From Anabaena catenula FACHB-362 (GTDB taxonomy: Bacteria; Cyanobacteriota; Cyanobacteriia; Cyanobacteriales; Nostocaceae): DNA of 64,000 nt. This document shows, piece after piece, positions 26,715 through 35,473 of this stretch. A program made the position numbers and the translations under genes. Below the pieces are notes generated by a model. It saw only the letters and a program-made list of their open reading frames with translations. It had not been told where the DNA came from and ran no database searches. The stretch is from NCBI RefSeq assembly GCF_014698735.1, contig NZ_JACJTQ010000002.1, forward strand, positions 186,001-250,000. The letters are read 5' to 3'. Every line of letters starts with the position of its first letter. The first letter of the stretch is position 1.

Positions 26715-26915
26715 ATGGAATCAAACTTACTAACGGGCGCAGTTGTAGAAAACCAAGATATTAGCGAATACGTAGCTCATCTACAGATGCACATGACTCT
26801 TCAAGCTCGCAACCTGGTTCCAACCCTAAAACAGACCATAGAAGATAGTCGCCAGCAACTACTCCATCAAACCCAAGCCAACTTTGAGAAGATAGTTTCT
26901 CGGCAAGGTCTATAG
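26715..26915 (+). CDS. Small hypothetical protein
   Basis: A 66-residue protein, predicted largely helical (LQMHMTLQARNLVPTLKQTI). A well-placed AAGGAG sits 12 bases before the ATG at 26715 and 6 before a GTG at 26709; either start is possible. A strong terminator-like structure lies 50 bp downstream, which supports a monocistronic transcript. No motif recognised. Confidence 0.6.
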   Translation: MESNLLTGAVVENQDISEYVAHLQMHMTLQARNLVPTLKQTIEDSRQQLLHQTQANFEKIVSRQGL

Positions 26916-26963
26916 AAGAGTACAGACCATACAGAATTTTAACCGGAATTAACATAAAATAAA

Positions 26964-27026
26964 GGCAGATGTTGTTGTGTCCACACCAAAGGTGTACTCA
27001 AAATATCTGCTTTTTATGCTTTTTTT
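26964..27026 (+). terminator. Terminator-like hairpin with T-runs
   Basis: GCAGAT (26965-26970) pairs with ATCTGC (27005-27010), enclosing an inner ACACC-AAA-GGTGT hairpin, followed by TTTTTATGCTTTTTT. This is the best intrinsic-terminator candidate of the window and would end the small gene at 26715. Confidence 0.6.
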
Positions 27027-27149
27027 AAGTATTGAGTTAAGAAAATCACTCTTTTGGAGCAATAGCTAGGAGCGGAAAGCCGTTAAGATTATTGCAGCAT
27101 TACCTCACCAATCGCAATCAGTAAAGGCTAAATGGCGGCTTGAATCAAA

Positions 27150-28382
27150 ATGAATTCACTACTTTCTCGAAACCTCAGCGTTGTAATTCGACCAGTCCAA
27201 TACCGGGATCTGGACGGCATTGAGCGCTTAACTCAAGATTCATTTGCAGCCCACTCTCCCAAGGGAGCATTTTTTACCATGCAGTGGCTGCGTCATTGGT
27301 TTGGGTTACTCAAGTTTTTGAGTTGGTTTCCCAACCCATTCCAGTACCGCTTCTGTGGCTATGTGGCAGAACAAGGGCGGATGCTTTTGGGGATGATTCA
27401 AGTCTCACCGTTTAACCGTACCCGCAGCACTTGGCGAATTGATAGGGTAATGTTAGACCGTGCTGTTGACAAGCAAGGCGTAGGCTCCCAACTTTTGCGC
27501 CACTGCTTTGAATCAATTTTAGAAGCTCGTACTTGGTTATTGGAAGTTAATGTTAATGATATAGAAGCTCTAGCGCTCTATCGACAAAATGGATTTCAGC
27601 GACTAGCGGAAATGACATACTGGGAAATTAGCCCAGAGTTGTTGGTTGAATTGGCACAAGCCGAACCAGACCTACCGAACCTATTACCAGTCAGTAATGC
27701 TGATGCCCCATTGCTATATCAATTAGATACAGCATCAATGCCTCCTTTGGTACGTCAGGTATTTGACCGCCACACCCATGACTTCAAAACCAGTTTATTC
27801 GGCGTTCTCTCAGATGCTGTCAAACAGTGGCTGACTAAAACCGAAGTCGTTAGCGGCTATGTATTTGAACCCCAGCGCAAAGCAGCAATTGGTCATTTTC
27901 AGGTACAACTTGACCGTAAAGGGGAAAATCCCCATGTCGCAACTCTGACTGTTCACCCGGCTTATACTTGGTTGTATCCAGAATTGTTGTCTCAATTAGC
28001 CCGCATTGCCCAAGATTTTCCTCAACAAGGTCTGCAACTAGCTTCCTCCGATTATCAGCCAGAGCGTGAGGAATATTTAGAGCGCATTGGGGCTAAACGC
28101 ATAGAACATACCCTGATTATGTCGCGCTCAGTTTGGCATAAGCTGCGGGAATCAAAATTTGTCTCCTTGGAAGGTATTCAGTGGCCAGAAGTGTTGCAAG
28201 GACTGCAACCTGCACGCAAACCCATACCCGGAGGAATGTCATGGATACCAAAACAGCCACCGTCTAAGTCAGACAGACCGGTGCCAACTAAGTCAGAAAT
28301 TGTTTCTTTTGGTAGCCACAACTTTAATATGGATGCATCTGGCCAATCTGAGCCAACAGATGCACAGCAGGAGACGAATTAG
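27150..28382 (+). CDS. GNAT-family N-acetyltransferase, two-domain
   Basis: A 410-residue protein. The N-terminal 160 residues form a GNAT domain: VVIRPVQYRDLDGIERL at the start, VMLDRAVDKQGVGSQLLRHC (the acetyl-CoA V-x-x-x-x-Q-G-x-G-S loop), and ALALYRQNGFQRL (the family's Y-x-x-x-G-F). The second part may be a degenerate GNAT-like domain, as it ends with EEYLERIGAKRIEHTLIMSR. The last 70 residues are polar and disordered. It overlaps nothing; ruvX starts one base after its stop, so they form an operon. Confidence 0.82.
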   Translation: MNSLLSRNLSVVIRPVQYRDLDGIERLTQDSFAAHSPKGAFFTMQWLRHWFGLLKFLSWFPNPFQYRFCGYVAEQGRMLLGMIQVSPFNRTRSTWRIDRVMLDRAVDKQGVGSQLLRHCFESILEARTWLLEVNVNDIEALALYRQNGFQRLAEMTYWEISPELLVELAQAEPDLPNLLPVSNADAPLLYQLDTASMPPLVRQVFDRHTHDFKTSLFGVLSDAVKQWLTKTEVVSGYVFEPQRKAAIGHFQVQLDRKGENPHVATLTVHPAYTWLYPELLSQLARIAQDFPQQGLQLASSDYQPEREEYLERIGAKRIEHTLIMSRSVWHKLRESKFVSLEGIQWPEVLQGLQPARKPIPGGMSWIPKQPPSKSDRPVPTKSEIVSFGSHNFNMDASGQSEPTDAQQETN

Positions 28383-28383
28383 C

Positions 28384-28860
28384 GTGATAGTTCAGCAGCA
28401 ATCAAAGTCTTTAATCTCAGCTTTGGGCGTGGATGTCGGTAGCAAGCGCATTGGTCTGGCGGGGTGTGATGGTACTGGTTTAATTGCCACAGGTCTCACT
28501 ACCATTGAGCGCAGGTCTTTTAAGGAGGATGTAGAGCAAATACAACAAATAGTGAATGAGCGCCAAGTGCAAGTTCTGGTTGTGGGTCTACCATATTCAA
28601 TGGATGGCTCTTTGGGTTTTCAGGCTCGTCATGTCCAAAAATTTGCTACTAGACTAGCTCAAGCGCTCAATTTGCCTGTGGAATACATGGATGAGCGATT
28701 AACTTCTTATCAAGCCGAACAAATGCTGATAGCAGAAAATCGCTCGCCTTCGCGTCATAAGGGTCTAATTGACCGCAAAGCTGCTGCTCTGATTCTGCAA
28801 CAATGGCTAGATAACAGGCGAAGCACTTCCCCTAGATCAGTAGCATTTACTGAGGATTGA
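28384..28860 (+). CDS. ruvX: Holliday junction resolvase-like RuvX/YqgF
   Basis: A 158-residue RNase H-fold protein starting at GTG (28384), one base after the GNAT stop; AGGAG lies about ten bases upstream. Motifs: SALGVDVGSKRIGLAG (first catalytic Asp), VVGLPYSMDGS, and VEYMDERLTSYQAEQ (catalytic E), with IDRKAAALILQQWLD closing the domain. YqgF proteins process 16S rRNA ends and may resolve junctions. A longer upstream frame from 28159 only overlaps the GNAT gene and has no conserved sequence. Confidence 0.9.
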   Translation: MIVQQQSKSLISALGVDVGSKRIGLAGCDGTGLIATGLTTIERRSFKEDVEQIQQIVNERQVQVLVVGLPYSMDGSLGFQARHVQKFATRLAQALNLPVEYMDERLTSYQAEQMLIAENRSPSRHKGLIDRKAAALILQQWLDNRRSTSPRSVAFTED

Positions 28861-28992
28861 TACCTTTTAACATGGTATTCTGAAAACTATTACTCAACTG
28901 TATATCCAGCTTTTTGGTTGACATTGGCTATCATTAAGATATTTCAATGATCTCCACAGTTGCGGGTATTGATAAATTTACATAATGCGGCT

Positions 28993-29565
28993 ATGTCTTC
29001 CTCTCAATTTTCTGACGAAAATGACCAGTCTAACGTTGGTTCTATCACTCTGACAGATGACGACGGGCGATCGCTCGAATGTTATATTGAGCATTCGCTA
29101 TCTGTAGATGAGCAAGAATATGTTTTACTTTTGCCAGTAGACTCACCCATAGAAATCTTTGCGTGGCAAGATGAAGGTGAAGAAGAAGAGGCTATCTTGG
29201 TAGAAGATGATGCTACGATTAACAAAGTTTTTCCCACCGCTCAAGCAGTTCTATCTGAGCAGAACCTGATCGTCAAAAATACTGCTTATGCTTTGACGGT
29301 GGCTGGTGAGCTACCACCAGTTGAAGAATCAGAACTCTTTACTTTAGAAATTGAAGATGACGAAGCAAATTTAGAACCAGAGCAACTACAATTACTCGCC
29401 AGTTTCTACCATGAAGATCAGGAATATGCAATTTATACACCCCTCGATCCCCTGCTATTTTTTGCCCGGATAACGGATACAGGTAAGCCAGAATTGCTAT
29501 CTCCTGAAGAGTTTCGGAAAGTTCAACCTTTATTAGAAGAGCATCTTTTTAATCAGGTTGAATAA
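28993..29565 (+). CDS. DUF3727-type acidic cyanobacterial protein
   Basis: A 190-residue acidic protein with duplicated strand patterns: a first half with SITLTDDDGRSLECYIEHSL, then EQEYVLLLPVDSPIEIFAWQ, and a second half with QEYAIYTPLDPLLFFARITD. I recall this as DUF3727 (with a DUF1292-like fold), conserved in cyanobacteria and plants near ruvX. Function unknown. ATG at 28993 is preferred over the upstream TTG at 28960 because residues before it lack conservation-like character. Confidence 0.65.
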   Translation: MSSSQFSDENDQSNVGSITLTDDDGRSLECYIEHSLSVDEQEYVLLLPVDSPIEIFAWQDEGEEEEAILVEDDATINKVFPTAQAVLSEQNLIVKNTAYALTVAGELPPVEESELFTLEIEDDEANLEPEQLQLLASFYHEDQEYAIYTPLDPLLFFARITDTGKPELLSPEEFRKVQPLLEEHLFNQVE

Positions 29566-29623
29566 TCCCAATTGATAATTAAACACTAATAATTAGAAAT
29601 ACCATTTCTCAATTGTGAAGTTT

Positions 29624-29676
29624 AAATTTTTCCATTGCCAATCTGACTAGATTACGTTTATTGGCAGTGGAAATTT
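29624..29676 (+). terminator. Long inverted repeat downstream of the ruvX cluster
   Basis: TTTTTCCATTGCCAAT (about 29627-29642) pairs with ATTGGCAGTGGAAA (29660-29673), about 15 pairs with a mismatch and a 17-base loop. Only a weak T-run follows (TTTATTAATC), so it is either a modest terminator or a repeat. It lies 60 bp past the DUF3727 stop. Confidence 0.4.
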
Positions 29677-29944
29677 ATTAATCAAAAAATTGCCTAATTT
29701 GGAACTCGTAATTACAGAATAGAGTAACTTGATTTGTTAATAATGGAAGAAGAAAAATCAAGCAGGTTTTAGCTTTGTTGATCTTTTTTTACCTAGTTAG
29801 TAGGTTGCACTATTTTCAATTAGTTGACTAACCCACCTGGGAATGATTTCTCTGGCGCACTGTTGGTACTAGTGTAAAATGTCAGCATAGTTATGTTTAT
29901 TTACGCTTTTCTACTTAATTACGAACTAAGAATTACGAATTATT

Positions 29945-30484
29945 ATGACTTGGAACAATCTCTTACAACCTGACTTGATTTTACAAGGTTCAGTTTTGAA
30001 CCTGACACCAAATACCATCCAAAAATATGGGCTGAAAGGGCTGGTGTTGGATGTGGATGACACTTTAGTACCGATTAAAGTTAGGGAGGCTTCCCCAGAA
30101 CTGCAACAGTGGGTAGAAGAAATCCGTACTTGCACTGCACTGTACTTAGTCAGCAATAACCTGAGCGAAGGGCGAATTGGTAGTATTGCTCGCTCCCTTA
30201 ACTTACCTTACTACCTGGGTGCAGCTAAACCCTCACGGCGCAAAATCAGGGCTGCATTGCAAGGGATGAGTTTACCTGTACATGAAGTGGGTATGGTAGG
30301 CGATCGCTTGTTTACTGATGTGATCGCAGGTAATCGTCTAGGAATGTTTACCATTTTAGTGGAACCAATTGTCCATTCTGATACCATCCTCCGTTCTCAT
30401 CCCATCCGTAACTTTGAAGTTTGGGTATCAGAAATATTAGGAGCCTCCATTACGCCTAAACACACAAAAATTCACAAAGATTGA
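29945..30484 (+). CDS. yqeG: YqeG-family HAD IIIA phosphatase
   Basis: A 179-residue haloacid dehalogenase phosphatase: LVLDVDDTLVPI carries the nucleophile and acid (DxD), LVSNNLSEGR motif II, and AAKPSRRKIRAAL plus VGMVGDRLFTDVIAGNRLG motifs III-IV with the DxxTD. Related proteins dephosphorylate phosphatidylglycerophosphate or similar lipids in eukaryotes and plants (PGP phosphatase), and could serve phosphatidylglycerol synthesis here. No signal peptide. The preceding 380-bp gap is AT-rich and empty, apart from the inverted repeat at 29624. Confidence 0.85.
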   Translation: MTWNNLLQPDLILQGSVLNLTPNTIQKYGLKGLVLDVDDTLVPIKVREASPELQQWVEEIRTCTALYLVSNNLSEGRIGSIARSLNLPYYLGAAKPSRRKIRAALQGMSLPVHEVGMVGDRLFTDVIAGNRLGMFTILVEPIVHSDTILRSHPIRNFEVWVSEILGASITPKHTKIHKD

Positions 30485-30620
30485 TAAATCATCAGCAAAC
30501 TAAATCTAAAGAAATCATTAAGCTTTCTTGCTTTTGCTCAACAATTCAGAGATTATATATGCTAATTACATCAGGGTCAGCCAAAAAAGGCCCTAGCAGA
30601 TAACAGATAAATATAAACCC

Positions 30621-30668
30621 GTACAGCGTCAGCCTTCACTATAGAGGGATTGGCGCTGTACAATTTTT
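30621..30668 (+). terminator. Hairpin downstream of yqeG
   Basis: GTACAGCGTCAGCC (30621-30634) pairs with GGATTGGCGCTGTAC (30647-30661), an 8-bp perfect outer stem plus an imperfect inner stem, followed by AATTTTTAG. It could terminate yqeG transcription. Confidence 0.5.
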
Positions 30669-30725
30669 AGTACTGAGTACTGAGTAAAGGGTGTAGGAGG
30701 AGAATAACCTCTTGCCCAATGTCCA

Positions 30726-30750
30726 ATGCCCCATGCCCCATGCCCCATGC
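30726..30750 (+). repeat. ATGCCCC heptamer array reaching the proB start codon
   Basis: Four ATGs at 30726, 30733, 30740 and 30747 are spaced by seven bases (ATGCCCC units), so they fall in frames 1, 2, 3, 1. The last begins proB (ATGCCCAAAACA). No Shine-Dalgarno precedes the true ATG closely because the repeat occupies that position. Confidence 0.8.
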
Positions 30751-31856
30751 CCAAAACAATAGTTGTTAAAATCGGTACTTCTAGCCTAACTCAACCAGAA
30801 ACAGGACAATTAGCCCTTTCTACCATTGCGACTTTGACGGAAACCCTGTGCAATTTAAGACACCAAGGGCATCGCGTAATTTTAGTTTCCTCTGGTGCTG
30901 TGGGTGTGGGTTGTGCGCGTTTGGGTTTAACAGAACGTCCGAAAGCCATAGCCTTAAAACAAGCTGTAGCAGCAGTTGGGCAAGGTCGCCTCATGCGTAT
31001 TTATGATGATTTATTTAGTACTTTAAATCAACCTATAGCTCAAGTATTACTAACGAGAGCAGATTTAGTACAACGTAGTCGTTATCTCAATGCCTATAAT
31101 ACTTTTCAGGAATTATTAGGTCTGGGGGTAATTCCGGTTGTGAATGAAAATGATACGGTAGCGGTAGAGGAATTGAAATTTGGTGATAACGACACCCTTT
31201 CCGCTTTAGTTGCCAGTTTAGTCGAAGCTGATTGGTTATTTTTGCTGACAGATGTGGATAGATTGTATTCGGCAGATCCTCGTACTGTGCCAGATGCCCG
31301 TCCTATTTCTTTAATTAGTAATATGAAAGAATTGGCAGAATTACAAATTCAAACGGGTGGACAGGGTTCACAGTGGGGAACTGGGGGGATGGTAACAAAG
31401 ATTTCGGCTGCTAGAATTGCGATCGCAGCTGGTGTGAGAACTGTAATTACTCAAGGACGTTTTCCCCGCAATATTGAAAAAATTATTCAAGGGGAAGCTA
31501 TAGGTACGCATTTTGAACCGCAACCAGAACCAACTTCAGCGAGGAAACGCTGGATTGCTTATGGTTTGGTTCCTACGGGTAAATTATATTTAGATGATGG
31601 GGCAATAAATGCCATTTTGCAAGCGGGAAAATCTTTGTTAGCGGCGGGAATTAAGGCTGTAGAAGGGGACTTTGAGAATCAGGAAGCAGTGCAGTTGTGC
31701 GATCGCAATGGTAACGAAATTGCGAGAGGATTGGTGAATTATAACAGCGAAGATTTGCAAAAAATCCGTGGTTGTCATTCACGGGATATTGCCGGAATTT
31801 TGGGATATGCGGGTGCGGAAACTGTGATTCACCGGGATAATTTGGTGTTGATTTAG
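30747..31856 (+). CDS. proB: Glutamate 5-kinase
   Basis: A 369-residue kinase for the first step of proline synthesis: glutamate to glutamyl-5-phosphate. Amino-acid kinase domain: [66 protein letters not shown], and [20 protein letters not shown]. The last 90 residues form a PUA domain ([25 protein letters not shown]). It is full length. The start is the last ATG of a heptamer array; upstream ATGs are repeat-derived. Its pathway partner proA is at 56674, not linked. Confidence 0.92.
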   Translation: MPKTIVVKIGTSSLTQPETGQLALSTIATLTETLCNLRHQGHRVILVSSGAVGVGCARLGLTERPKAIALKQAVAAVGQGRLMRIYDDLFSTLNQPIAQVLLTRADLVQRSRYLNAYNTFQELLGLGVIPVVNENDTVAVEELKFGDNDTLSALVASLVEADWLFLLTDVDRLYSADPRTVPDARPISLISNMKELAELQIQTGGQGSQWGTGGMVTKISAARIAIAAGVRTVITQGRFPRNIEKIIQGEAIGTHFEPQPEPTSARKRWIAYGLVPTGKLYLDDGAINAILQAGKSLLAAGIKAVEGDFENQEAVQLCDRNGNEIARGLVNYNSEDLQKIRGCHSRDIAGILGYAGAETVIHRDNLVLI

Positions 31857-31928
31857 GAGTGTTTTTAACGCGGAGGAACGCGGAGGTTCACGCGGAGGTT
31901 CGCGGAGTTTTTATGGAGGAGAGGTTAT

Positions 31929-32050
31929 GGTTCCTCGTTCCCAGGTTCTACCTGGGAATGCAATCAAGAAGGCTCTGCCTTCTGGTAATCTGTATAGAGG
32001 CAGAGCCTCATCAAATGTATTCCCTGTCAGAGACAGGGAACAAGGAATGT
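31929..32050. repeat. Three-hairpin structured repeat between proB and lysS
   Basis: Stem 1: TTCCCAGG/CCTGGGAA (31938-31958). Stem 2: GGCTCTGCCT/AGGCAGAGCC (31971-32007). Stem 3: TTCCCTGTC/GACAGGGAA (32020-32040). The flanks GGTTCCTCGTTCCC and GGGAACAAGGAATG can also pair, giving an alternative closed form. It lies between convergent genes. A GGAGGTTC-type tandem repeat (CGCGGAGGTTCACGCGGAGG, 31878-31908) precedes it. The 84-codon frame here is not coding-like. Confidence 0.7.
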
Positions 32051-32059
32051 AACGATGCG

Positions 32060-33628
32060 TTATTTAGACTGATTCAAAGCCACTACATCTTGCAACCTGG
32101 AAATCACAAATGACTTCTCTAAATAAGACAACAAACCGCCGGCTTTTGGTCCCCGTTCTTTATTTAAAAACGATAGATACAAAGCCTTAAAAGCATTCGC
32201 TTGTTGAATCTGTAACTCCTTAGTAGTTGAGAATATTAAAGTTTGCAATTCCTCAGCTTCCCAGTTAGAAATATTCTGCAAATTCTCTACCAATTTATGC
32301 AAATAAGCAATTTGTTCTTCAGTCAATTCATTTGCTTTTTCTGGTACTTGTTCCAAATAGAGAACTAGCTTTTCTTCCTCATCTGCATAATCTTGTAACC
32401 ACAATTGAGCAGCAGCAATTCTTTGATTAACAATTTGCTGATCATACTCAGTTAAAGGCTGTTGACTACGTTGTTTTACCTCTTCTTGAATATTCAAACG
32501 CGGAACTTGCAACAGAGAAATCAGCGTACTAAAATCAAAAGGTTGGAAAGTTTTAACTTCATCCCCTAATTGCGCGTAAAATAACGGCATTAATTCCTCA
32601 GTTAATTCAGGAGAATTGAGATACTTGTTTATTAAAGTATCGTAGTCTCTGAATAAACGAGTAACAGTTTCATAATTGGGTGCAAAATTGATTACTGACC
32701 TTGGCTGAGTTCGCAACATCAAAAAGCGCAGTAATTCAGGAGGAAGTAAAGCCGCTATTTCCTTTGCACTCGAACCAACTCCTTTAGAAGAACTCATTTT
32801 CGTGCCATTCACAAGAATAAATTCATAGGGAGAATGGAAAGGAGGTTGCTTTTGTAAAACCTTGCGAGTTATGGAATTAGCAACATCTCTAGAACCACCT
32901 TTTTGGGAATGGTCTTTACCAGCCATTTCGATAGTTACACCCAACACATCCCACTTAGCAACCCATTCGACTTTCCAAGGTAATTTACCATTACCATCAA
33001 AAGGAGAAACCCAGCCAGAATGACCACAACCTTTTACATAGTCGGTTGCGTCTGGGTTACAAGTGTAAAAAACTTCTGAACCGTTGTAGTCTGTAGTTAC
33101 AGTTGTGGCGATTTTGCCGCAGTTTTCACAAATAACTTGAAAAGGATACCAATTATTGGGTCGGTCTGCTTTACTTACCTCTTTATAAGCTTCTCTGACC
33201 AAGTGAGCATTTTTGAGGAAAGTATCGATGTAAGAATTGAGTTTTCCAGTGCGATATAAATCACGCAAAAAATAAGTTTCTGGTTTAATTCCTAGATACT
33301 CAAAAACTTGAAAAAATTCACCAATGAAATACTTAGCGTAATCACTAGCTGTATCTTCTGGAGAAGGCACATTACACAATGGAAAACCAAGATAAGGAGC
33401 AAATTTTTCCTGATCTAAATATTTAGGAACCGTATCCAGCGCGTCATAATCATCCACACCGTACGAGAACTTCACGGGCTTACCTGCGTGTTTCAAGGCA
33501 CGGTAAATAACGTCATGGATAACCACACCCCGTAATGAACCTACGTGTACCCTACCGGAGGGAGTTTTGGAATCATTAACTACCTGGTAGCCTTGTGCAT
33601 CAGCAGCGATTTTATCAGCCCAGAACAT
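32060..33628 (-). CDS. lysS: Lysyl-tRNA synthetase, class I
   Basis: A 522-residue class I LysRS, the type usual in archaea and some bacteria and unrelated in fold to the class II enzyme. HIGH-like GRVHVGSLRG near residue 26 and the KMSKS-like GTKMSSSKGVG (about 280). Zinc-type cysteines lie in VICENCGKIATT and TCNPDATDYVKGC. It charges tRNA-Lys. Most cyanobacteria rely on class II LysRS; whether one also exists here cannot be seen. Full length and intact, convergent with proB. Confidence 0.9.
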   Translation of the reverse strand: MFWADKIAADAQGYQVVNDSKTPSGRVHVGSLRGVVIHDVIYRALKHAGKPVKFSYGVDDYDALDTVPKYLDQEKFAPYLGFPLCNVPSPEDTASDYAKYFIGEFFQVFEYLGIKPETYFLRDLYRTGKLNSYIDTFLKNAHLVREAYKEVSKADRPNNWYPFQVICENCGKIATTVTTDYNGSEVFYTCNPDATDYVKGCGHSGWVSPFDGNGKLPWKVEWVAKWDVLGVTIEMAGKDHSQKGGSRDVANSITRKVLQKQPPFHSPYEFILVNGTKMSSSKGVGSSAKEIAALLPPELLRFLMLRTQPRSVINFAPNYETVTRLFRDYDTLINKYLNSPELTEELMPLFYAQLGDEVKTFQPFDFSTLISLLQVPRLNIQEEVKQRSQQPLTEYDQQIVNQRIAAAQLWLQDYADEEEKLVLYLEQVPEKANELTEEQIAYLHKLVENLQNISNWEAEELQTLIFSTTKELQIQQANAFKALYLSFLNKERGPKAGGLLSYLEKSFVISRLQDVVALNQSK

Positions 33629-33668
33629 TTGACATCTATATTTTTGACGATGCCTTATATTCTAACTC

Positions 33669-34541
33669 CTACAAGGTTTTCATCAACTCTAAACACTTGT
33701 GCATTTGTTGGTGCATTGTTTGGGTGTCAGCATGAAAGCGTCTACCATGTCCTGGTAATACCCACTCAAAGGAGTAATTAGCCAATTTAGCCATTGATTT
33801 TATCTGTTCTGGCCAGGAATACCAGCAAACATCATGGAATGCTATCAACTGATGTAAGTCGTCGGACCATGCGAGATGGTCGCCAGAAAAAAGAAATTTG
33901 TTTTGATAAAGTAAAACTGTGTGTCCTTTGGTGTGTCCAGGAACGGGGATAATTAAGAAATCTGGAGTTAATGGAAATGGTTCTGAACCAGTTAGCTTAA
34001 TTTCCACATTCTCTGTATCTGAAGAAATCTCATCTTCATGGAGGATACGTTGACAGTGAAAATGGTCAGCAAATTTTTGATGGTCTGCAACATCATCTCT
34101 ATGAGTCAGGTACATATAACTAATCTTACCGAACTCTTCGAGACGCTTAACTAAAGGTGGGGTAAAGCGAGGAGAATCTACTAAAATGTTACCTTCAGGA
34201 AGTTGAATTAAATAACTAGCAGCACCATAAGAGTTTTCTGAATGATAGCCGCAATGGTAAATATTTTCAGCAACTAAAATGGGGAAACTTTGTTGAGCCA
34301 GTTTGATATCTTTGGGTTTTTCAACTGTACCAATGGAACTGGTAGGACAGGCTAAAAGTGCTTGAAGTGCGGCTAATCTTTCGGTTTCGTTTGTTGGTTG
34401 ATGGTAAACTGCTGATTGTTCATCTACACGATGAAATACTTCGGGAGTCATCCAACGACAGGTATCACAATCAATGCAGGTGGTATCAACGTAAAAATTG
34501 CCGATGATATTTTGGGGACGACGTTGGTTTAAATGAGCCAT
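33669..34541 (-). CDS. Metallo-beta-lactamase-fold hydrolase with ferredoxin-like N-terminus
   Basis: A 290-residue protein. Residues about 10-35 contain the cysteine cluster VDTTCIDCDTCRWMTPEVF, like a 4Fe-4S ferredoxin fragment with only part of the ligand set. The rest is an MBL hydrolase: LTHRDDVADHQKF (the HxHxDH position, with the second His replaced by Asp: HRDDVADH), VPGHTKGHTVLL and FSGDHLAW, then PGHGRRF. The altered HxHxDH suggests unusual metal binding. Start ATG at 34541 has AGAGG seven bases upstream; the TTG two codons earlier is unlikely. Confidence 0.83.
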   Translation of the reverse strand: MAHLNQRRPQNIIGNFYVDTTCIDCDTCRWMTPEVFHRVDEQSAVYHQPTNETERLAALQALLACPTSSIGTVEKPKDIKLAQQSFPILVAENIYHCGYHSENSYGAASYLIQLPEGNILVDSPRFTPPLVKRLEEFGKISYMYLTHRDDVADHQKFADHFHCQRILHEDEISSDTENVEIKLTGSEPFPLTPDFLIIPVPGHTKGHTVLLYQNKFLFSGDHLAWSDDLHQLIAFHDVCWYSWPEQIKSMAKLANYSFEWVLPGHGRRFHADTQTMHQQMHKCLELMKTL

Positions 34542-34682
34542 ATTCAAACCTCTGCTGAGATAAAAATTTTATATCTCTAAGTTAGCAAAGTTTAACTATT
34601 AATTTGATTGACGAAAAATATCAGAAGTGTGACAATCATCAAGAACAAACAATTAAGATTATTGACCATCGGCACCTAATCA

Positions 34683-34946
34683 TCAAAAGTCGTCAAAATA
34701 TCCTTTAATTGAACGGTGGAATAAGCGACAAGGCCAGCAGAAAGATCCACAAATACTTACTGAGGCGATAACAGCGACAACTCGCCAACTGTGATGACGT
34801 GAAGTACCAGATTCTGAGGAATTGTCTTCTGTATCTTGATTTAGCTCTGGCACTGAATTAGAAAGCTGACTGACTGTACTAACCCCTTCAATTGCCGCTC
34901 CCATTAGATAAGCTACCAGGGCAATACTTAGCCAGTGATTTATCAT
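34683..34946 (-). CDS. Possible small membrane protein
   Basis: An 87-codon frame with a hydrophobic N-terminal helix (WLSIALVAYLMGAAIEGV), a polar acidic linker and a second hydrophobic segment (VVAVIASVSICGSFCW). The pattern looks like a real small membrane protein, but no family is recognised and no ribosome-binding site is clear. It could instead be spurious; it sits alone between lysS/MBL genes and another small frame. Confidence 0.42.
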   Translation of the reverse strand: MINHWLSIALVAYLMGAAIEGVSTVSQLSNSVPELNQDTEDNSSESGTSRHHSWRVVAVIASVSICGSFCWPCRLFHRSIKGYFDDF

Positions 34947-35006
34947 TTTGTACTGATTTAATTTTGAGAACCTATTCGGCTATGAGTAATCATTCAATTT
35001 ATGATG

Positions 35007-35243
35007 CTACTGATGACCTTGCCCAAGAGATAGTCGCCCTTCAGCAGTATCACGAATTAGGGGCAGCTTGGATTCAATATAAGTATTAATACTATTATCT
35101 GTCTGCATATCCAGACCTTGCTTGGCTGTTAATTGCTGAAGAAGCAATTGTACTAATGCGGCATCGTCAAACTGGAGTAAGGTGCTGACTTGGGTTGATT
35201 CGATTACAGCCCAGAGTTGTCGCATCAATTTAGTAGTTATCAT
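35007..35243 (-). CDS. Small hypothetical protein
   Basis: A 78-codon frame (or 72 from an internal ATG, MRQLW) with coding-like composition: STLLQFDDAALVQLLLQQLT and a C-terminal IRDTAEGRLSLGQGHQ. It resembles short regulatory-type proteins in cyanobacteria, but I recognise no domain. The frame on the other strand is partly overlapping and weaker. Confidence is limited. Confidence 0.5.
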   Translation of the reverse strand: MITTKLMRQLWAVIESTQVSTLLQFDDAALVQLLLQQLTAKQGLDMQTDNSINTYIESKLPLIRDTAEGRLSLGQGHQ

Positions 35244-35473
35244 GAGGTTTAAATTATTTAATCTTTTCTTTATATTCTCATACTTTTACAATTCTGGCTG
35301 AGTTTTTGTTTCAGGCTTGATAAATCGACACAAATCCAGTGATTGGAAGCTTCCCTGTCCACAAGCAGAACCAATCCTTATGAGTATTTTCGTAATTAAT
35401 ATGTATTAATTCGCATCAATGAACTAGATTTGTATAGCCCCTGACTTTTAGTCAGAGGGCAATTTACTACTTA

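Noticed and set aside
31859-32113. 84-codon frame downstream of proB
   Set aside because: Occupies a structured repeat; no coding-like composition and no start signal.
34892-35089. Plus-strand frame overlapping the small minus-strand genes
   Set aside because: Covers the ends of two opposite frames and has no coding features.
35436-35461. Hairpin GCCCCTGACT...AGTCAGAGGGC near the end of the secreted protein gene
   Set aside because: Plausible stem but no T-run on either side; too weak to call as a terminator.
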